64,000 nt of DNA from Diphasiastrum complanatum. Taxonomy: Eukaryota > Streptophyta > Lycopodiopsida > Lycopodiales > Lycopodiaceae. Shown here piece by piece: positions 60,001 through 64,000 of the stretch. The stretch covers positions 51,032,841 to 51,096,840 of the forward strand of contig CM055095.1 of NCBI GenBank assembly GCA_029204225.1, read 5' to 3'. How positions within the stretch are numbered: position 1 is the stretch's first letter; each line of letters begins with the position of its first letter. Below the pieces are notes generated by a model. That model worked only from the letters and a program-made list of their open reading frames with translations, had not been told where the DNA came from and did no database searches. A program made the translations under genes and the position numbers.

Positions 60001-60332
60001 ATTACTCGCCCATTTTTTGCGCTATTACTCGTCGACAAATCTAACTACTCGCCGACCTCATTTTCTGGCGAACAGTGCATGCTCTTTACTCGCCGACTTG
60101 CTAGCGCTTTGCACCCATCATCTCCTTCAACATAATTACTCGCCATATTTTTTGCCCATGACTCATTACTCGCCCTCAGTGTTTTCTCACCATCAGTTCA
60201 CTGTAATTACTCGCAGCTTCACCCACAGCCTTTTCTCATCATTCTGCACAACATATTTACTCGCCCATTGCTCGCCTACAGCGAATTACTTGCCATCTGA
60301 TCATTACTCGCCATTAGACCCTTTACTCGCCT
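60001..60332 (+). repeat. Dispersed array of ATTACTCGCC motifs
   Basis: Twelve copies of a 10-mer ATTACTCGCC or a close variant in about 330 bp, at irregular spacings of about 15-50 bp and all in the same orientation, ending 60 bp before the ATG at 60391. It looks like a regulatory or protein-binding array rather than slippage. Confidence 0.7.
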
Positions 60333-60390
60333 AAGCCTTCCAATGCTATTTCCGACCCTACAGCCCGAAACCACATTCTGATCTGTCCAA

Positions 60391-62157
60391 ATGGCACCGA
60401 AACGACGTCTTTCGGGCACCTCCTCTCCACCTAGCCAGCAGTTGCGCTTCACGAGTGTAGCCCCTCCAACCCAACCAAGCCCTTCATCCAGCCCCACGTC
60501 ATCCTCCCGCACAGCCACTTCGCCGTCTACTTCTCAACAGACCACCTCATCATCCCCAACCACCTCGACTTCCCCTGACCGCGAGGAGGGAGAAACATCT
60601 CCCCAATCCATCCGCATGCACCCCATCCCAGTATGTGATCTTGCCCATGCTAACCACGCAAGAGATCAGAGCCCTTCACACTGAAGGCTGCCTCGCAGTT
60701 CTAACTGCCGCAGGCCTAGCAACCATGGAGGTCCCCCTCACTCGGGACCTTTTTAGTTGTCCAGAAAACCTTCACCACTTTCGATACCGACCATTTCACG
60801 GTCACACACAAGGGTCAAGACTACGATGTCCCCCTTGATCCCTGCGCTGGTGGCCATGGCCCTCAGCATTCCCCACACCGCCTACCTACCGCAAACTCGT
60901 GCTCTAGCCAAGTACGACATTTCCTCCTTTTTCCACCCAGACCGCGCTGATGCCAAGACCAAAACCAACAACGGCTACCTGATCTCGCAGATCATAAACC
61001 CCAATCTCCGAGAGGCAATAGACTTTGTCTGCAACCCTCATCGTGAGCGCCCATCGCCCCCTCTGTGTCCAAACTCATTGTGGTCATGGTGACCATGATG
61101 GATGGCCCGGATACCATCTATGACTGGGCTTCGGTTCTGATCAAAGAACTGCAAGTGGCCTTCAAACACCCAAACAAGATCACCTGCGGTGGTCTACTCA
61201 CAACCCTGGCCATCACCCATCTAGAGAATCTAGGTGTTCAAACGCCTCCTCACGATACCCAAGCAGCCGGCCCTTCCCAACCACGCCCTACCGACACAAT
61301 TGCGCAACTCGAGGCATGCCAACAGTCGCTGACACATCACCATCTCCACCCCCCGTCTTCACCTATACGAGCCCTACTTGCACAAGCCCTAGCTGCACCT
61401 CCCCCATCGTCCGTACAGCATCCCCTACCCCTAGCCCCATCGGACCATCTATCGCTTCACCAATCCCATCAATAGTTACACCCTCCACTCTTCCCCAATC
61501 ACGACTCTTGCCATCGCCACATCCCCTCCACCACTGTCACTCACTACCACCACTATCCCCACCATCACCACTATCTCTCTAACAGCACCACTCCCTCCAC
61601 CCATCACAACCTTGCCACTTTCGGCCAGCTAGGATACTCAGGCACTGGGTTGTTGGACAGCCTTGGCCTCCAACAACAACTCCACCAATTGCTCAATGAA
61701 CGAGCCACTGAGTAATCCCGCAGCCAATTGGTGGTAGGGCAAACGCTGCAGGCTCTGACTAATCAAGCTGCGCAGTTGGAGAAAGAGAGAAAAAGAGAGT
61801 GAAGAGAGCCGAGCACAAGTCCAAACACTTCAAGACCAGCTCAATAAAGTCAATCAAGCGGCTCAGCAACAGGATAAGCTCGTGCAACACCTCAAGGCTG
61901 AGCTTGATGCAGAGAAGAAAGCCCGGCAAACCTACCAAGCAGATCGGTAGCACCTCGTGCTTAAATCTAGGGAGCTGGAGCTGGAGCTGGAAAGAGAGAC
62001 TCTCAAAACCACCGAAAGATCTCTTAAAGATCTCATTTATCACCTGGAACGCAACATCTCCAGAGAAAGGCTAACGAAAGCCAGAGAGCAGGAAGTGTTT
62101 TCATCCAAACGGGCTGCCTTTGAACTCAAGGTCCAACATAAATTCTTCCCGGAGTGA
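60391..62157 (+). pseudogene. Unrecognised element protein: Ser/Pro-rich N-terminus, central domain, coiled coil; frameshifted
   Basis: Starts MAPKRRLSG with a basic then Ser/Thr/Pro-rich segment. The frame shifts near 60640 to EIRALHTEGCLAVL and LATMEVPLTRDLF, then again to PHTAYLPQTRALAKYDISSF (about 60880-61060), then VVMVTMMDGPDTIYDW and HPNKITCGGLLTTLAI (to about 61240), a Thr/Pro/Ser-rich linker, and a coiled coil with Gln, Lys and Glu heptads (about 61750-62157, at least two stops). It is GC-richer than both flanks. A gag-like or structural protein of a large retroelement is plausible; I cannot name a family. Confidence 0.5.
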
Positions 62158-62299
62158 AAGAAACGCGCAAGCTCAAGTGATTGAGATGCAAGGTAAGGAA
62201 AATCTAAAAGTTGGAAATTGACCGAATAGATTGTGAGTGTGAATGTTCTTTTAGTCCTACTTCGTTCTTGCCAAATAATTTATTTCGTTTGAAAGGCAC

Positions 62300-64000
62300 G
62301 GTGAAAGATCAAGAAGTGGACAGTGGTTCACTTCATAATTTCATTAATTCTCGTCTTGTGCAAAAACTTAGCCTAGAAACATAAGCTGACAATCATAGAT
62401 ATAAAGTATATCTAGCTTCAGGAGCAGAGTTGGAGACATGGGAAGTCAGAATACTAAAGCTCTCAATCTTGATTCAAGACTATAGGGAATTGGTTCATTT
62501 TCATGTTTTAGATCTAGCACGCATTGATATAATACTAGGCTATGAGTGGTTATTTAGGAAATCTCTTGATATCGATTTTGAGAAGCATGTGCTCTAATTG
62601 TGGGAGGAAGATAAAGTAGTTATATTTTTTGGAGATAGATATGTACATCCATTTGAGATGATTTCAACGACTAATGCAATGGAAATTTTTGCTTTAATAT
62701 GAAGCTCATATTTTATTTGGATGTCTCTAAAATGCATCCAAATAGTTGTGAATCTTCTAAAATTCTTAACTCAGTGTATTCAGATCAAGAGGACGTTGAG
62801 AATAATGAGATCATAAACGAATTTCATGATGTATTTCCAGTCTCATGGTTTACCACCTTCTAAGTCAGGAGATCAAGAACGAGTTAAGTCCAAGTACTCA
62901 CCCTATCTCTAGACAACCGTAACAGTTTTTTCATAAGGAAGAGATAGAGATTACTAATCAAATTTATAACTATTTTAAGATGGGACATAGAAGACCCAAT
63001 AAGTCACCTTGGGTGCTCCTGTTCTTCTGAAAGCGAAGAAAGATGGAGGTTTCCAAATGTATGTGAATTAAAGGAACTATTAAAAATAAATATCCATTGC
63101 CCAAGATGGATAATCTGGTAGATATCATCAAATTAGAATTCATCCAAGTGATGTGCAAAAAATTGGTTATTGGACGAAGATGAGTTTTTAGTGCTTCCTT
63201 TTGGGTTAACAAATGTACCTGACATCCAACAGATGATGAACGATATATTTTGTCCATATTTGGGTCAATTTGTAGTTGCATTTTTTGATGATATCTTCAT
63301 CTATAGTAGAACTCTTAAGGAGAATGTGAATCATATCAAGATTGTCTTGCGGATTCTCAGAAGAAACTTTTTGCTAAAGAGCCCAAGTGTGAATTCTTTA
63401 AGCATGAACTGCTATGGTGTATCTTGGTCATAAGATCACCACTAAAGGGTTGAAGATAGACAAGATAAGATGCTTGAGTGGCCGATACCGATAACAATAA
63501 GAGAAGTTAAGTCTTTTCTCAATTTTAGTGTTCTTCCAAAGATTTATAGAGGATTATGCAAAAGTTGCAGCACCTCTTAACAAATTGATAAAAGGCAAAG
63601 TTAATAACAAGAGGCCAACCCTGTAGTGGACAGATTAACTAAGTTAGCTACGTTATATTGGTTAAGTCAACTACAAAGGCTTCGGATGTAGCCCAAATCT
63701 TTGTGAAAATATTATTCAGCCTATATGGACTGCCAAGTGCTATTGTTAGTGATAGATCCTAAATTTACAGGTCACTTATGGATAGTTGTATTCCGTAAGC
63801 TTGAAACCTCACTTAGTTTTAGTTCTACTGATCACCTTGAATTAGATGGACAGACTGAAAGGACTAATCAGACCATGGAGCATAAGTTGAGAACATATGT
63901 GTCTCACAGGAAGTCTCCGGGGGAGGATTACATTTCTTTGATTGAGTTTGCTTACAATAGTAGAAAACATTCTGCTACAGGTTATAATCCATTTACACTT
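62300..64000 (+). pseudogene. Ty3/gypsy pol, decayed and internally deleted, runs off the right edge
   Basis: Protease-like DSGSLHNFI followed by VYLASGAELE and DIILGYEWL (62310-62590), RT segment LVLPFGLTNVPDIQQMMNDIF and FFDDIFIYSRT (63185-63320), EVKSFLNF (63500), then a jump near 63625 into the integrase VDRLTKLATLYW, PKFTGHLW, DGQTERTNQTME and EFAYNSRKHSATGYNPF. RNase H and the integrase finger are missing. Many stops. It is the same lineage as the fragments at 36546, 42306 and 50590. Confidence 0.85.

Noticed and set aside
60017-60334. Open frame with repeated Tyr-Ser-Pro (NYSP, HYSP) resembling an RNA polymerase II CTD-like repeat
   Set aside because: It is the translation of the ATTACTCGCC DNA motif in one frame; spacing is not a multiple of three and other frames are equally open.
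1-64000. CRISPR array, bacterial operons or phage
   Set aside because: All direct repeats are microsatellites, LTRs or two-copy tandem duplications. Introns and plant retrotransposons dominate; nothing prokaryotic was seen.
1-64000. Functional tRNA or rRNA genes
   Set aside because: Only SINE-like A/B boxes without a foldable cloverleaf were noticed, and no rRNA core sequence was recognised.

Overview
This window is nuclear DNA from a land plant. The evidence is Arabidopsis-type telomere motifs (CCCTAAA units at 5707-5725 and 28303-28333), tRNA-iMet-type primer binding sites typical of plant LTR retrotransposons, GT-AG introns, and an exon of a plant RZ-1-type RRM/zinc-knuckle protein. Host gene density is very low: one convincing host exon in 64 kb, and almost everything else is transposon-derived. 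The non-LTR elements do not look like the usual angiosperm L1 or RTE types, so a fern or other plant with a large genome is possible. I cannot assign the species.

Layout. 1-3247: LINE A on the minus strand, its 5' end abutting a (CT)n tract. 3306-5700: nothing recognised. 5739-6280: a 5'-truncated LINE 3' end lying between two (CT)n tracts. 7291-9120: LINE B, heavily decayed. 9121-14403: no gene recognised; two possible exons and two hairpin-rich patches. 14404-21348: an almost full-length Ty3/gypsy chromovirus on the minus strand, with three LTR copies, a duplicated LTR+leader block and a deleted integrase core. 21349-24801: LINE C on the plus strand, ending in (CT)41. 24966-28202: a seven-exon BED-finger/hAT-type transposase gene on the minus strand, almost intact, preceded by (GA)n and a short telomere-like array. 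28500-28970: microsatellites and a GC/AT mosaic. 29050-29230: chromovirus fragment.

29231-46300 is mostly featureless, AT-rich decayed DNA. It holds a block of G-box/CT-rich promoter-like repeats (about 31.78-32.95 kb), tRNA-derived SINE candidates (33-34.3 kb), an unclassified transposon-like protein remnant (38.8-40.9 kb) and gypsy integrase fragments. 46848-49938: Ty1/copia element with 5' LTR and PBS but no RT. 50590-50945: gypsy integrase fragment. 53133-53659: 263-bp tandem duplication. 54301-54864: last exon of an RZ-1-like RNA-binding protein. 56461-58735: copia element on the minus strand with its RT core deleted. 58760-60335: an odd TAG-rich block followed by an ATTACTCGCC motif array. 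60391-62157: an unrecognised, broken coiled-coil ORF. 62300-64000: decayed gypsy pol running off the window.

The most interesting pattern is the association between LINEs and (CT)n microsatellites. Two 5' junctions and two 3' ends in this window lie directly in same-orientation CT repeats, in two different subfamilies of one clade. That fits a retrotransposon that targets, or is primed from, CT/AG microsatellites. Next in interest are the near-intact intron-containing hAT gene, the tandem LTR-leader gypsy element, and the unexplained TAG-rich/ATTACTCGCC/coiled-coil unit at 58.8-62.2 kb.
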